From Paenibacillus marchantiae (GTDB lineage Bacteria; Bacillota; Bacilli; Paenibacillales; Paenibacillaceae): a DNA stretch of 64,000 bases. The notes below the pieces were generated by a model. It was not told where the DNA came from. It made no database searches and saw nothing but the letters and a program-made list of their open reading frames with translations. The number at the start of each line of letters is the position of its first letter. The first letter of the stretch is position 1. A program made the translations under genes and the position numbers. Positions 19,817 through 29,256 of this stretch are shown in pieces. The stretch lies in assembly GCF_028771845.1 (NCBI RefSeq), contig NZ_CP118270.1, forward strand, positions 496,001 through 560,000, read 5' to 3'.

Positions 19817-20221
19817 TTTAAAGAAAAAGGAATCTGAGCCGCTGAACATTCGTGGATGGAATACATAGATTCGCAGAAAAAATAGGCTAACTCAAAAAGG
19901 ATCATAGTACGTTGAGCTGAAGGGCAATGGGATATCAAAGGAAATTTGTAGCTGAACAATTTTGATAATCTAGGGAAGAAGTACACCAACGAAATTACAA
20001 TTACATTCATCATTGGCATGACTGGTTGCATGGATGAGGAGTAGGTTGATAACCCACTTTCAAAAGTATTGATTACTGTCTGACGTCTAGAGTGTAAGTA
20101 AGGCGGGTAAAATACGTATATAATCTAGTTAAAATTAGGATAATACAGAATTGAAATATTTGTCAATAAAATTTAAATTTGGCATTCATTCAAAGTTCCA
20201 AAGATCGCCATGCCTTTTTAA
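19817..20221. other. AT-rich intergenic region upstream of the chitinase
   Basis: About 400 bases with only short open frames that lack ribosome binding sites. No RNA gene, repeat or clear promoter is recognised; the chitinase promoter is probably here or at the cre sites. Confidence 0.35.
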
Positions 20222-20261
20222 CAAAAAAAAGACCTTCACCTGACTGCCGCAGGCAAAGATC
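20222..20261 (-). terminator. Terminator of the first FtsW-like gene
   Basis: Minus-strand stem GATCTTTGCCTG with CAGGTGAAGGTC (12 bp with G-U pairs, 20261-20231), followed by eight T residues. Confidence 0.85.
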
Positions 20262-20362
20262 GGAATAACAAACAAATCACTTACTGCTCTATAACATACT
20301 CCCCCCCTCTTAATGAGAAGCTGGATGTCCATAGCAGAGATGAATCATACCAAACTTCAAGA

Positions 20363-21583
20363 TTACGCTGTTGTCTTTTCCTTTTTGACCATACTCCATA
20401 AACGTTCCAGTAAGGTAGGTCGTTGTTCACCTATAAGAAGCTCGTCCTCTTCTTCCTGGCCATACAATTTAATGCTCATCACCAGCCCGATACATGCCAT
20501 ATTAATGAGCAACGAGGTGCCTCCATAGCTGATAAATGGCAGCGTAATGCCCGTAAGCGGCATCAGCCCAAGGAAAGCACCAATATTTTCAAACACCTGA
20601 TATAACAACATGCCGATAATCCCCACAATCACGACAGGTCCCGCCCGGTCTCTACAGTGTAAAGCGATTAACACCATACGATGAATGAGGATAAAATACA
20701 TTAAGAGCAGAACAGATCCACCTACAAAACCAAACTCCTCGGCAATGACCACAAAAATGGAATCCGAATATGTATACGGTACACGCCCCGATTGAACAGA
20801 TGTGCCTTGCATGTAGCCTTTGCCTGTTATGCCTCCCGAGCCTATGGCGAGACCCGCATTTTTCGTATGCCAGGAAGCTTTCGACGTTGCTTTATCCGGT
20901 ACAAGCCAAGGATCAATACGCTCGGCCCAGTGCTCCCGGTTCGCCTTTTCCAGAAAGGTAAAAATCTCATCGTGATATGACGTATATGCTTTGACGAATC
21001 CAAAAAAGGTAATCCCCACAATGGCAAGAGCAATTAGTGCATGCGACCACTTGATATTCCCTATCCATAACACAGCGACCAGAATCACGATGTATCCAAG
21101 GGCGTTGCCCAGATCATTCTGAATCATTACGAGTGCAAAGGGAACGAACGTCCATAAACCAATAGGTACGATGTCTTTCCAGAAACGAAGCGTAGAATTT
21201 TTTCTTTTGACCAATACATGAGCCAGAAACAGAATCAAGATCATTTTAAACAACTCTGCAGGTTGAAAAGAAAGATAATCATTAATCTTTATCCAGCCAT
21301 TCGCATTATTGATCGTGCCCCCTATGAAATTAACAAGAATCAACAGGACAATCCCAAACCCGTAAATATAAAACGCATATTGGATATACAGTTTATAATT
21401 GACCAATCCAATACCAATGAGGGCTACGAATCCAATTCCGTAAAACTGCAAGGTTTTGATATGATGATTGCCCAATTTCGGATCGGACTGAATCGCACTG
21501 TATACCGTAAATACACTCATGACCATAAGCAGCAGCAACACAAACAGAATAACCCCGTCCATCTTCTTCAGCATTCTCAGCAT
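20363..21583 (-). CDS. FtsW/RodA/SpoVE family (SEDS) protein, copy 1
   Basis: Polytopic membrane protein of the SEDS family, peptidoglycan glycosyltransferases that work with class B penicillin-binding proteins in elongation, division or cortex synthesis. About ten hydrophobic helices are seen. Family motifs are FQPAELFKMILILFLA, IQNDLGNALGYIVIL, the AIGSGGITGKGYMQGT loop, and the C-terminal MPLTGITLPFISYGGTSLL. The ATG at 21583 aligns with the start of the neighbouring paralogue; an upstream frame extension lacks support. The loop carries REHWAERIDPWLVPD, also in copy 2. Which PBP it partners cannot be told. Confidence 0.9.
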   Translation of the reverse strand: MLRMLKKMDGVILFVLLLLMVMSVFTVYSAIQSDPKLGNHHIKTLQFYGIGFVALIGIGLVNYKLYIQYAFYIYGFGIVLLILVNFIGGTINNANGWIKINDYLSFQPAELFKMILILFLAHVLVKRKNSTLRFWKDIVPIGLWTFVPFALVMIQNDLGNALGYIVILVAVLWIGNIKWSHALIALAIVGITFFGFVKAYTSYHDEIFTFLEKANREHWAERIDPWLVPDKATSKASWHTKNAGLAIGSGGITGKGYMQGTSVQSGRVPYTYSDSIFVVIAEEFGFVGGSVLLLMYFILIHRMVLIALHCRDRAGPVVIVGIIGMLLYQVFENIGAFLGLMPLTGITLPFISYGGTSLLINMACIGLVMSIKLYGQEEEDELLIGEQRPTLLERLWSMVKKEKTTA

Positions 21584-21696
21584 GTTCCCACGTATCCCCC
21601 TGAGGCTCAACACCCAATAATTATTTCCATTAGTATTTAATATTACCATTGTATAGAATTGGAAGAGAAAATGGAAATCCGTCAAACAAAACAACG

Positions 21697-21750
21697 AAAA
21701 AAAACCTGGATTAACAGATCTATCTTGCTCCGATCTGTTGATCCAGGGTT
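21697..21750 (-). terminator. Terminator between the two FtsW-like genes
   Basis: Minus-strand 18-bp stem (AACCCTGGATCAACAGATC with its partner GATCTGTTAATCCAGGTT, few mismatches) followed by an eight-T run; it ends the transcript of copy 2 and isolates copy 1. Confidence 0.85.
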
Positions 21751-21796
21751 AGCTTGTATCGTATTCATTTGCAAAGAGTCTGTCCTAGGATAAAGA

Positions 21797-23017
21797 CTAT
21801 TGCTCCTGCTGTGTTGATTTGCGTCTAACTAGCTTCATGACCAGTTCTGTAATGCCTGGTTGTTCTGCGGAACCAAGGATATCCTCGTTCTCTTCCGTGT
21901 GAACCTTGATACTCATCACAATCCCCATACTGATCATGTTGATCATAATTGAGGTACCACCCGAACTAATAAACGGCAAGGTAATCCCAGTCAGCGGCAT
22001 CAGACCAATGAACGGACCGATATTAACAAAAATCTGGTAGAGCAGCATCGCTATAATACCGACAATCAGATATGGCCCTGCCCTGTCCTTACATTCCAAC
22101 GCAATCAGCACAAGCCTGTGAATAAGAATAAAGTACAGTAGCAGCAACACGGATGCACCTATAAAACCGAATTCCTCCCCAATCTGTACAAAGATCGAAT
22201 CGGCATATGCCAGTGGCACCCGATTCGACTGAATCGTTGTTCCTTCCAAATACCCTTTTCCCGTAATGCCGCCAGAACCAATTGCAAGCTTCGCGTTATA
22301 CGTCTGCCAGAGAACATCTCTTGAGGTCAAATCCGGCACAAGCCATGGATCGAAACGATCTGCCCAGTGCGAACGTCCAACATCCTTCAGAAATTTGACA
22401 ATCTCATCGTGATAATGAATATAAGCCTGTATACCACCGATAAAAGCAGCCACAGCGATAATAAAACCAATAAGGGCATGAGTAAATTTAATATTACCAA
22501 TCCATAATAGCCCCACAAGAATGACCACATAACTTAACGCATTCCCCAAGTCATTTTGAAGTAATACGAGTAGTAATGGCGGCAGTACACAGAGTGAGAT
22601 CGGAATGACATCACGTCCAAAATAAAGCGGACGATTCTTTTTTCTGGCTAAAAAGGCCGATAAAAAAACAATCAGGCATAACTTGAACAATTCAGCAGGC
22701 TGCAAACTGACTCCGAATATGGATAGCCAACCTTTGGCGCCATAATATTCTTTACCAAAGAACATAACGAAAATGAGCAGCAGCATACCCACGCCATAGA
22801 TATACAAATAATTTTTGATAATGAATTTGTAGTTGATCATCGACATCCCAAAAAAGACCACGAAGCCCAAAATATAATACATCACTGCACTTTTCGTGAG
22901 TCCCTCCAGCTTTGGTCTGCCGAAGGTGGTACTATAAATCGACAAAATACTAATAGCCATCAGTATGAGCAATATAAAAACAATCGAATAGTCTATTTTT
23001 TTGAATTTATGCAGCAT
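21797..23017 (-). CDS. FtsW/RodA/SpoVE family (SEDS) protein, copy 2
   Basis: Paralogue of the next gene, 406 residues, with the same motifs: LQPAELFKLCLIVFLSAFLA, LLQNDLGNALSYVVILVG, AIGSGGITGKGYLEGT and MPLTGITLPFISSGGTS. The polar loop with SHWADRFDPWLVPDL contains the region where SEDS enzymes have their catalytic Asp. The ATG at 23017 lies 11 bases after GGAGG; the track-length frame would start with TTG inside that site. The two copies form a tandem pair between prmC and the chitinase, an unusual insertion in the conserved spoIIR-prmC-prfA neighbourhood. Each has its own terminator. Confidence 0.9.
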   Translation of the reverse strand: MLHKFKKIDYSIVFILLILMAISILSIYSTTFGRPKLEGLTKSAVMYYILGFVVFFGMSMINYKFIIKNYLYIYGVGMLLLIFVMFFGKEYYGAKGWLSIFGVSLQPAELFKLCLIVFLSAFLARKKNRPLYFGRDVIPISLCVLPPLLLVLLQNDLGNALSYVVILVGLLWIGNIKFTHALIGFIIAVAAFIGGIQAYIHYHDEIVKFLKDVGRSHWADRFDPWLVPDLTSRDVLWQTYNAKLAIGSGGITGKGYLEGTTIQSNRVPLAYADSIFVQIGEEFGFIGASVLLLLYFILIHRLVLIALECKDRAGPYLIVGIIAMLLYQIFVNIGPFIGLMPLTGITLPFISSGGTSIMINMISMGIVMSIKVHTEENEDILGSAEQPGITELVMKLVRRKSTQQEQ

Positions 23018-23102
23018 GTAGTTATGTTCCTCCAAGCATTCAGCAATCTTCGGTATATCTCATTGTAGAGGATTTCACGGCAAAAAGAAAACCCGTGGAA
23101 CC

Positions 23103-24008
23103 TTACATTTTCGTCACCTGTTCCGAAGTACGAACACCCAGTACATGCCGTTCAATGCCTGCAAGGTCTGGCACGACGATAATTTCCGGCCAATATCCGG
23201 CCGATTCAAGCAGAGCTGCGATGTCCCCTGCCTGTCCCTGACCCAGCTCAAAACCGATGATCTGCGGCGGTGCAGGCAGCAGTGCCAGCTGCTCCAGCAT
23301 GATGCGGTACGGCCCCAGCCCATCGGGGCCGCCGTCCAGTGCCGTGCGCGGCTCATGATCGCGCACCTCGGGCTGCAACCCGGCCATATCTGCCGCCGGG
23401 ATGTAAGGCGGGTTGGACACCAGGATGTCCACCCGTGCCCCGGCGAACGGGGCCAGCAGATCGCCTTCACGGAAGTCGATCTGTACCCCGTTCGCGGCCG
23501 CGTTCCGCGCGGCCACTTGCAGGGCAGCCGCCGAGATATCTCCGGCGCCTACCTGCCAGTGCGGGCGCTGCGAAGCCATCGTCACCGCGATGGCTCCGCT
23601 GCCCGTGCCAATGTCGACGGCGAGCGGAGCGCCGCCGGGAAACACGCGGTCGGCTTCGCGCAGCACAGCCTCGACCAGCAACTCGGTCTCCGGCCGCGGG
23701 ATCAGCACGGCCGGCGTGACCTCGAACGGCAGCCCGTAGAATTCCTGGCTGCCGATAATGTACTGCGCCGGCTCACCCGCAGCCTTGCGCGTGACGGCGT
23801 CTTCCCAGCGGCTGCGAAGCTCGCTGGGAAAGGGCTCCGGCTGCATCATATAGTACGCGGCCCCTTCGCGGCCGAGTACATGTTCCAGCAGCAGCCGGGC
23901 ATTGTTGTGCGGCTCGTACACGCCGCACTTCTCCAAAAAAGAGGAAGCCTCCACGAAGGCTTCCCGACAACTCTGTTCCGGCGTCATGACAAACTGCGCG
24001 CGGGTCAC
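23103..24008 (-). CDS. prmC: Peptide chain release factor N5-glutamine methyltransferase
   Basis: SAM-dependent enzyme that methylates the Gln of the GGQ motif in release factors. The 301 residues include the SAM-binding motif VDIGTGSGAIAV (131-142) and the catalytic NPPYIP at 199-204. The N-terminal helical domain is normal. The start is GTG at 24008, with GAGGAG 9 bases upstream, five bases after the stop of its target gene prfA. Most of the gene (about 23270-23900) is strongly GC-rich compared with its neighbours, like sua5. Confidence 0.95.
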   Translation of the reverse strand: MTRAQFVMTPEQSCREAFVEASSFLEKCGVYEPHNNARLLLEHVLGREGAAYYMMQPEPFPSELRSRWEDAVTRKAAGEPAQYIIGSQEFYGLPFEVTPAVLIPRPETELLVEAVLREADRVFPGGAPLAVDIGTGSGAIAVTMASQRPHWQVGAGDISAAALQVAARNAAANGVQIDFREGDLLAPFAGARVDILVSNPPYIPAADMAGLQPEVRDHEPRTALDGGPDGLGPYRIMLEQLALLPAPPQIIGFELGQGQAGDIAALLESAGYWPEIIVVPDLAGIERHVLGVRTSEQVTKM

Positions 24009-24012
24009 AGCA

Positions 24013-25080
24013 TTATTCTCCTCTATCCATCATATCCGTCTGCTCGGCAATCGTCAGTGCAGACACGATATCAGCAATCTCACCATTCATGATTTGATCC
24101 AGCTTGTGCATCGTCAATCCGATACGGTGATCCGTAACACGGCTTTGTGGGAAATTATAGGTACGAATCCGCTCACTGCGGTCACCTGTACCCACTTTGC
24201 TCTTCCGTTCACTCGAAATTTTCGCTTCTTCTTCCTGACGCATCATATCGAAGATACGCGTACGCAGAACCTGCAATGCTTTTTCCTTATTCGAGTTCTG
24301 GGATTTACCATCCTGACACGTAGCCACAATTCCCGTTGGAACGTGAGTTACCCGTACAGCCGATTTCGTGGTATTAACCGATTGTCCACCGGCACCACTG
24401 GAACAGAACGTATCTACACGGATATCTTTATCATGGATTTCAATATCGAAATCTTCGGCTTCAGGCATAACGGCTACTGTCGAAGTAGACGTATGAATCC
24501 GACCGCCGGATTCCGTTGTAGGAATACGTTGCACACGGTGTGCGCCACTTTCGTATTTCATTTTGCTGTACGCGCCGCGTCCATTAATGAGGAATACGAC
24601 CTCTTTGAATCCGCCCAAATCATTTGTGTTAACGTCCATCAGTTCCACGCGCCAGCCTTGCGTATCAGCATAACGTGTATACATCCGATAGAGATCCGCT
24701 GCAAACAACGCCGCTTCATCCCCACCAGCAGCTCCACGAATTTCAACGATGACGTTTTTATCATCATTCGGGTCTTTGGGCAGCATGAGAACACGAATCA
24801 GATCGTCCAGTTCTTTCTGGCGAGTACTCAGTTCATCAATTTCCATTTTGACCATTTCACGCATCTCGTCGTCCAGCTTCTCGCCCTGCATTTCTTTCGC
24901 AGCTTCGAGATCCTGGCTCACTTGTTTGTACTCATTGTATGCTTCATAGGTAGGCTGCAGATCCGATTGCTCTTTGGAATATTCCCGCAGCTTCTTGTTG
25001 TCACTTGCTACATCCGGGTCACACAGCAGCTCGCTGAGTTTCTCGTAACGGTCGGCTAACGCCTGTAATTTATCAAACAT
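24013..25080 (-). CDS. prfA: Peptide chain release factor 1
   Basis: Recognises UAA and UAG stop codons and triggers peptide release on the ribosome; 355 residues. The GGQ motif is at residues 231-233 ([14 protein letters not shown]). The tripeptide anticodon region reads [13 protein letters not shown], with P-T-T in place of the common PAT/PVT, compatible with the PxT rule of RF1. The ATG at 25080 follows GAGGTGAC. The downstream prmC methylates this protein. Confidence 0.97.
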   Translation of the reverse strand: MFDKLQALADRYEKLSELLCDPDVASDNKKLREYSKEQSDLQPTYEAYNEYKQVSQDLEAAKEMQGEKLDDEMREMVKMEIDELSTRQKELDDLIRVLMLPKDPNDDKNVIVEIRGAAGGDEAALFAADLYRMYTRYADTQGWRVELMDVNTNDLGGFKEVVFLINGRGAYSKMKYESGAHRVQRIPTTESGGRIHTSTSTVAVMPEAEDFDIEIHDKDIRVDTFCSSGAGGQSVNTTKSAVRVTHVPTGIVATCQDGKSQNSNKEKALQVLRTRIFDMMRQEEEAKISSERKSKVGTGDRSERIRTYNFPQSRVTDHRIGLTMHKLDQIMNGEIADIVSALTIAEQTDMMDRGE

Positions 25081-25623
25081 GTATAGTCACCTCACGCATT
25101 ATTTTCGTTCCAGCATTTCAACATTCATTCGATTCATTCGATTCCGATAGGCATTCAATTCATTCATGCGTTATCAGACCATTTATATTTCACAAGGCAC
25201 GGAGTTCTCAGAAATCCCTGACCGTAACATTCATTTTATGATCGACGTATAACATCGCTACAACGTCATCAAATCCTTTACTTTTAAGTTATATAAAAGA
25301 AATCGCGTACCCGGTGTCAAACCCGCTTCAACTCATTAAGCTGAGCGATAAATTTAACATAGGTATACGACTCTTAATTATAGCATATTCTTATGCTCCT
25401 GAATAGCAACTGTTTGCAGCAGCTGCATCCAAATTTTGAATTACTTTATTTTAAGCAACCAGATTGATTTGCAACCGCTATAAGAGTATAAGAGCTCATC
25501 TCCCATGAGCCTTCTTCCTTTTATTATATCCAGAGCGAGTAAACAATCCAGTAAATGTACAGGAGATACAGACAAATTTATTGTCGATTGTCTTAAGCTT
25601 ATTGAAAATTATTCTACAATATG
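25081..25623. other. prfA leader and intergenic region
   Basis: About 540 bases with no supported gene. Near prfA (25121-25168) the plus strand has repeated ATTCATTCG units. A minus-strand extended -10, TGCTATAAT (25377-25385), is the best promoter candidate and implies a leader of about 290 bases. No known riboswitch is recognised in the leader. Confidence 0.4.
25377..25385 (-). promoter_or_regulatory. Extended -10 promoter candidate for prfA-prmC
   Basis: Minus strand TGCTATAAT, perfect extended -10, with no good -35 at 17 bases. Confidence 0.45.
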
Positions 25624-25662
25624 TAAAAAGCCCTGCCATCTTCATTAGAAGACGACAGAGCT
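25624..25662 (-). terminator. Terminator of ychF
   Basis: Minus-strand stem AGCTCTGTCGTCTTC with GAAGATGGCAGGGCT (25662-25629), 4-base loop, followed by five T residues. Confidence 0.85.
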
Positions 25663-25709
25663 GCTATACTCGTATATTCAAGTATGTTTTCTTATCTAGA
25701 TTATCCAGA

Positions 25710-26810
25710 TTAGACGTTGAAGCGGAAATGCATAACATCGCCGTCGCTTACAACATACTCTTTACCTTCGAGACGAAGTTGTCCGCGTTCTTTCGCACCG
25801 TTCATGGAACCGGCAGCAACCAGATCGTCGTAGGAAACAACCTCTGCACGGATGAATCCGCGCTCGAAGTCGGTGTGAATGACACCCGCTGCGCCAGGTG
25901 CTTTTGTACCCTTACGGATCGTCCAAGCACGAACTTCCTGTACGCCTGCTGTGAAGTACGTGTACAGACCCAGCAATTTGTAAGCAGCTTTGATCAACAG
26001 GTTCAGACCGGAATCCTCGATACCGAGTTCTTCCAGGAACATTTGTTTATCTTCGCCTTCCAGCTCCGAGATCTCTTCTTCCACTTTCGCACTAATCGGC
26101 ACCACTTCTGCATTTTCAGCAGCTGCGAATTCTCTTACTTTTTGCACATAAGCATTGTTCGCCACATCACCGATTTCGTCCTCAGCTACATTGGCTGCGT
26201 ACAGAACAGGCTTCAGGGTAAGCAAATGCAGATCGCGCACGATCAGACGCTCTTCGTCCGTAAGCTCCATGCTGCGTGCTGGTTTGTCTTCGTACAGAAC
26301 AGCCTTCACTTTCTCCAGTACTTCCACTTCCTGAGCAGCTGACTTGTTGCCACCCTTCATGTTTTTCTTGGAGCGATCGATTTTTTTCTCAACACTCTCG
26401 ATATCGGCCAGGATCAGCTCCAGATTGATCGTTTGGATGTCGCTTACCGGATCAATTTTGCCATCGACATGTGTGATGTTCTCGTCTACAAAGCAGCGTA
26501 CCACGTGTACAATTGCGTCTACTTCACGAATGTGTGCAAGGAACTTGTTACCAAGACCTTCGCCTTTGCTCGCACCGCGAACAAGACCTGCAATATCTAC
26601 AAATTCAAACGCTGTTGGTACCGTTTTTTTCGGTACAACGAGTTCTGTCAATTTGTCCAAACGCTCGTCCGGTACTTCAACGATCCCCACGTTAGGGTCA
26701 ATCGTACAGAACGGATAGTTTGCCGATTCGGCACCAGCTTGTGTAATTGCGTTAAACAACGTAGATTTCCCGACGTTCGGAAGCCCTACAATTCCTGCTT
26801 TCAAAGCCAT
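25710..26810 (-). CDS. ychF: Redox-regulated ATPase YchF
   Basis: Obg-related P-loop protein that prefers ATP to GTP, binds ribosomes and has been linked to stress responses. The 366 residues carry the G1 motif GLPNVGKSTLF at 9-19, G3 in DIAGLVRGASKGEGLGN, and the C-terminal TGS domain ending YVVSDGDVMHFRFNV. An N-x-x-E type G4 (NVAEDEIG) in place of NKxD is typical of YchF. The start follows GAGGAG. A good promoter lies at 26862-26890. Confidence 0.97.
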   Translation of the reverse strand: MALKAGIVGLPNVGKSTLFNAITQAGAESANYPFCTIDPNVGIVEVPDERLDKLTELVVPKKTVPTAFEFVDIAGLVRGASKGEGLGNKFLAHIREVDAIVHVVRCFVDENITHVDGKIDPVSDIQTINLELILADIESVEKKIDRSKKNMKGGNKSAAQEVEVLEKVKAVLYEDKPARSMELTDEERLIVRDLHLLTLKPVLYAANVAEDEIGDVANNAYVQKVREFAAAENAEVVPISAKVEEEISELEGEDKQMFLEELGIEDSGLNLLIKAAYKLLGLYTYFTAGVQEVRAWTIRKGTKAPGAAGVIHTDFERGFIRAEVVSYDDLVAAGSMNGAKERGQLRLEGKEYVVSDGDVMHFRFNV

Positions 26811-26861
26811 GTATATGACAACTCCTCATTGATTACTTGTTCGGTATGGATAATCCTATAC

Positions 26862-26890
26862 ATTATATATGACAAACCCCAAGGCATCAA
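26862..26890 (-). promoter_or_regulatory. Sigma-A promoter of ychF
   Basis: Minus-strand -35 TTGATG (26885-26890), 17-base spacer, -10 TATAAT (26862-26867), about 50 bases before the ychF ATG. Confidence 0.7.
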
Positions 26891-27002
26891 GGAACTTCGC
26901 CAATTCGACCAGAGCGCCATCCGCTTCCCCAAATCCCTGGTTACTGCGGATGATTCGTTTTGCGTAGATCATACGTTTGACTTAGATTATCCGATTTTAG
27001 TT

Positions 27003-27473
27003 TTACCCTTTGATTTCCTTGTACATCGTCAGATCCGTTACCTCATACCCCATCTTGCGATACAGGCTGCTTGCCCGCACATTATGTCCAAAGACATGTA
27101 GACCAATGCGATCCACGCCAAGGCTCAAGGCTTCCTTTTCAAGCGCCTCCATCGTCTCTGTACCGTAACCCTTGCCCCGATAGGCTTCTTCGACCACAAT
27201 ATCCAGCAAAAAAGCGTCTTTGCCACGGCGGTTATCCGTAACGTTAAACCAGATATAACCCACATTCCCGTCCACGGCATGCACCAAATTATAGAGGTAC
27301 GCACCAGGTGTATTCAGCCCTTCAGGTAAATATTTGTCGTAGGATGCCTCCGCAAGTCCCTGCGCCTCTTCTGCAGCCCAAGTACCCGCCTCCACTTTCT
27401 CTTCTGCAAAATCTTTAATTGAGCGAACACGGAAATTAGCATATTCTTCTTGATTCATGGGGATCAGTTCCAT
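27003..27473 (-). CDS. GNAT family N-acetyltransferase
   Basis: A 156-residue protein with the GNAT acetyl-CoA-binding motif A, DIVVEEAYRGKGYGTETMEALE (R-G-K-G-Y-G), and motif B around VFGHNVRASSLYRKMGYEV near the C-terminus. The N-terminal 60 residues are charged and variable. The ATG at 27473 has AGGAGG 7 bases upstream; the longer frame lacks one. The substrate cannot be inferred: family members acetylate ribosomal proteins, small molecules or antibiotics. It is a single gene, divergent from the next. Confidence 0.88.
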   Translation of the reverse strand: MELIPMNQEEYANFRVRSIKDFAEEKVEAGTWAAEEAQGLAEASYDKYLPEGLNTPGAYLYNLVHAVDGNVGYIWFNVTDNRRGKDAFLLDIVVEEAYRGKGYGTETMEALEKEALSLGVDRIGLHVFGHNVRASSLYRKMGYEVTDLTMYKEIKG

Positions 27474-27639
27474 TGGTTTCCCTCCTAGTTCGAGTGTTCT
27501 ATGTATGATCTTTTTGCACTCTATAGTATTGTATCTTGTTATACCATGGTCTGCATGATGCAATTCAAGCCAAATCCTATACAACTTTTAGTTACCTCAC
27601 TCTGTTTATATCTATATGAAAGAAAGGAGCAGATTACTT

Positions 27640-28071
27640 ATGAATACGCGTCGTCCCTTTTCAAAAAGGAAAATAATCATCCTATCTACAGTGATTCTCT
27701 TCATTGGATTAGTTATTTCTATGGTTTACCAGGCGCTGGACCCCTTCAGACATTTAAGGATCACGATTCATAATCAGTCCGACTATGATCTTTCAAATAT
27801 TACAGCACGCGTGAGCAGCGGCGTTGACTCGTTCAATACAAACAATGAGGGTACTATATACAACTTAAATAAAGCAGTCCCCAGCGGGGAACAAGTGAAG
27901 TTCGCTCCACAGCTGCAACTCTCCGGTGAAGGATCCGTCTATCTGGAGTTTACGAACAGCCGTGGTGAAACCTATAACAAAACGGTATGCGGCTATACCG
28001 AATACTTATCTGGCAACTCCTATGTGACTGTAACCAACGAAACGATAACCGTGAGAGAAGATTGTATGTAG
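27640..28071 (+). CDS. Membrane-anchored protein of unknown function
   Basis: A 143-residue protein not recognised as any family. A basic N-terminus (NTRRPFSKRK) precedes one hydrophobic segment (IIILSTVILFIGLVISMVY, about residues 12-30), so the remaining 110 residues are probably extracytoplasmic. That part looks beta-rich (LRITIHNQSDYDLSNITARV, YVTVTNETITV) with two Cys (VCGY and EDCM) that could pair. The ATG at 27640 follows AAAGGAG with a 10-base spacer. The gene is alone between divergent and convergent neighbours. Confidence 0.7.
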   Translation: MNTRRPFSKRKIIILSTVILFIGLVISMVYQALDPFRHLRITIHNQSDYDLSNITARVSSGVDSFNTNNEGTIYNLNKAVPSGEQVKFAPQLQLSGEGSVYLEFTNSRGETYNKTVCGYTEYLSGNSYVTVTNETITVREDCM

Positions 28072-28095
28072 CCCTTCTCTCCCACGTTAAACAAC

Positions 28096-28142
28096 AAAAA
28101 GAGGCTCCCCAATTCGTCATGAACTGACGGGGTTCCCCTTTT
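28096..28142. terminator. Bidirectional terminator between the unknown gene and fni
   Basis: An imperfect hairpin with GAGGCTCCCC and GGGGTTCCCC arms and an inner CGTCA/TGACG stem, flanked by CAAAAAG on one side and CCCTTTTAA on the other, so it can stop transcripts from both sides. Confidence 0.6.
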
Positions 28143-28188
28143 AATTGTCTAGGTTCGTTAGCTCAGCTCACATAAAACCAAATCGAAT

Positions 28189-29256
28189 TCAACGCCGTTC
28201 TACCAGACGCGACGTCTGCTTCAAATCCTCGATCCGCCCTGCACCAATGCCAAACATGACGGTACGCAGCTCGAATTCAACCTGTTCCAGCCGCTCATTC
28301 AGCGCATCATCGGAAGCAACCGCGGATTCGAGCAGAGATCGGCCGAACCCAGCCAGATCTGCACCTAACGCAAGGGCTTTGGCCGCATCCACGCCAGTGT
28401 ACAATCCACCGCTACCAATCAGAACACCTTCCGGGTTTACCGCTCTCACTTCCTGAATGCACTCCGCTGTCGGAATGCCCCAGTCGGCAAAAGCTTCTGC
28501 TGCCGCACGACGTACCGGATTCGAATTTCGGAACTTTTCGACCTGCACCCAGCTGGTGCCACCTGCTCCAGCCACATCGATAAAAGCCACACCTGCTTCG
28601 TACAATCGCTGTGCCGTCACGCCATCGATGCCAAAGCCCACTTCTTTCACGCCAACAGGTACATCCAATTGCTGGCACAAACCCTCGATTCGATGAAGTA
28701 ATCCGCTAAAATCGGTATTGCCTTCAGGCTGGAAGATCTCCTGCAAGCTGTTCAAATGCAGCACCAGCATATCTGCGCCAGCAATCTCAACGGCCCGCTG
28801 GAAATCAGCAGTGTTAAAGCCGTAGTTCAGCTGCACCGCGCCAAGGTTCGCGATGACCGGAATATCCGGTGCCCAGCGCCGCACATCAAAGGTGGTTGCC
28901 AGTTCGGGCTGTTCCACGGCAGCCCGAATCGAACCTACGCCGAGTGCCCAGCCTCGGGCGTTTGCCACACGGGCGAGCCGCTCATTGATGGCGCCCGTTG
29001 TTTTGCTTCCACCCGTCATCGAACTGATGAGCAGGGGTGTACGCACCCTTTTACCAATAAACGAAGTCTCCAAACTTACCTCTTCAAAATTCAATTCAGG
29101 TAACGGGTTATGACGAAAAGCATACCGCTCCATTCCGCTGGTTACCCCTTCTCCTGCCACATTCTCTTCAAGACAGAGGCGCACATGCTCCAGCTTCCGT
29201 TCCCCCGTAGCCACCTCGGGAAGCAGCCGTTTGCCGGCTCGCTCTTGTTCATTCAT
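28189..29256 (-). CDS. fni: Type 2 isopentenyl-diphosphate delta-isomerase
   Basis: FMN- and NADPH-dependent enzyme that interconverts IPP and DMAPP. The 355 residues include LISSMTGGSKTTGAIN (FMN site), GSIRAAVEQPE, HLNSLQEIFQPEGNTDF with the catalytic Gln region, VKEVGFGI, DVAGAGGTSW and GSGGLYTGVDAAKALALGAD. The ATG follows AAGGAGGTC. It lies just beyond the carotenoid operon on the same strand, separated by 330 bases, and would balance the isoprenoid precursors used by that pathway. Confidence 0.95.
   Translation of the reverse strand: MNEQERAGKRLLPEVATGERKLEHVRLCLEENVAGEGVTSGMERYAFRHNPLPELNFEEVSLETSFIGKRVRTPLLISSMTGGSKTTGAINERLARVANARGWALGVGSIRAAVEQPELATTFDVRRWAPDIPVIANLGAVQLNYGFNTADFQRAVEIAGADMLVLHLNSLQEIFQPEGNTDFSGLLHRIEGLCQQLDVPVGVKEVGFGIDGVTAQRLYEAGVAFIDVAGAGGTSWVQVEKFRNSNPVRRAAAEAFADWGIPTAECIQEVRAVNPEGVLIGSGGLYTGVDAAKALALGADLAGFGRSLLESAVASDDALNERLEQVEFELRTVMFGIGAGRIEDLKQTSRLVERR

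Noticed and set aside
19798..20031. 77-codon minus-strand frame upstream of the chitinase
   Set aside because: No ribosome binding site, atypical composition, and overlap with a cre site.
26856..26972. A 38-codon minus-strand frame beginning MIYAKRIIRSNQG between the GNAT gene and ychF
   Set aside because: It has no ribosome binding site, and its last part coincides with the ychF promoter hexamers, so it is probably chance.
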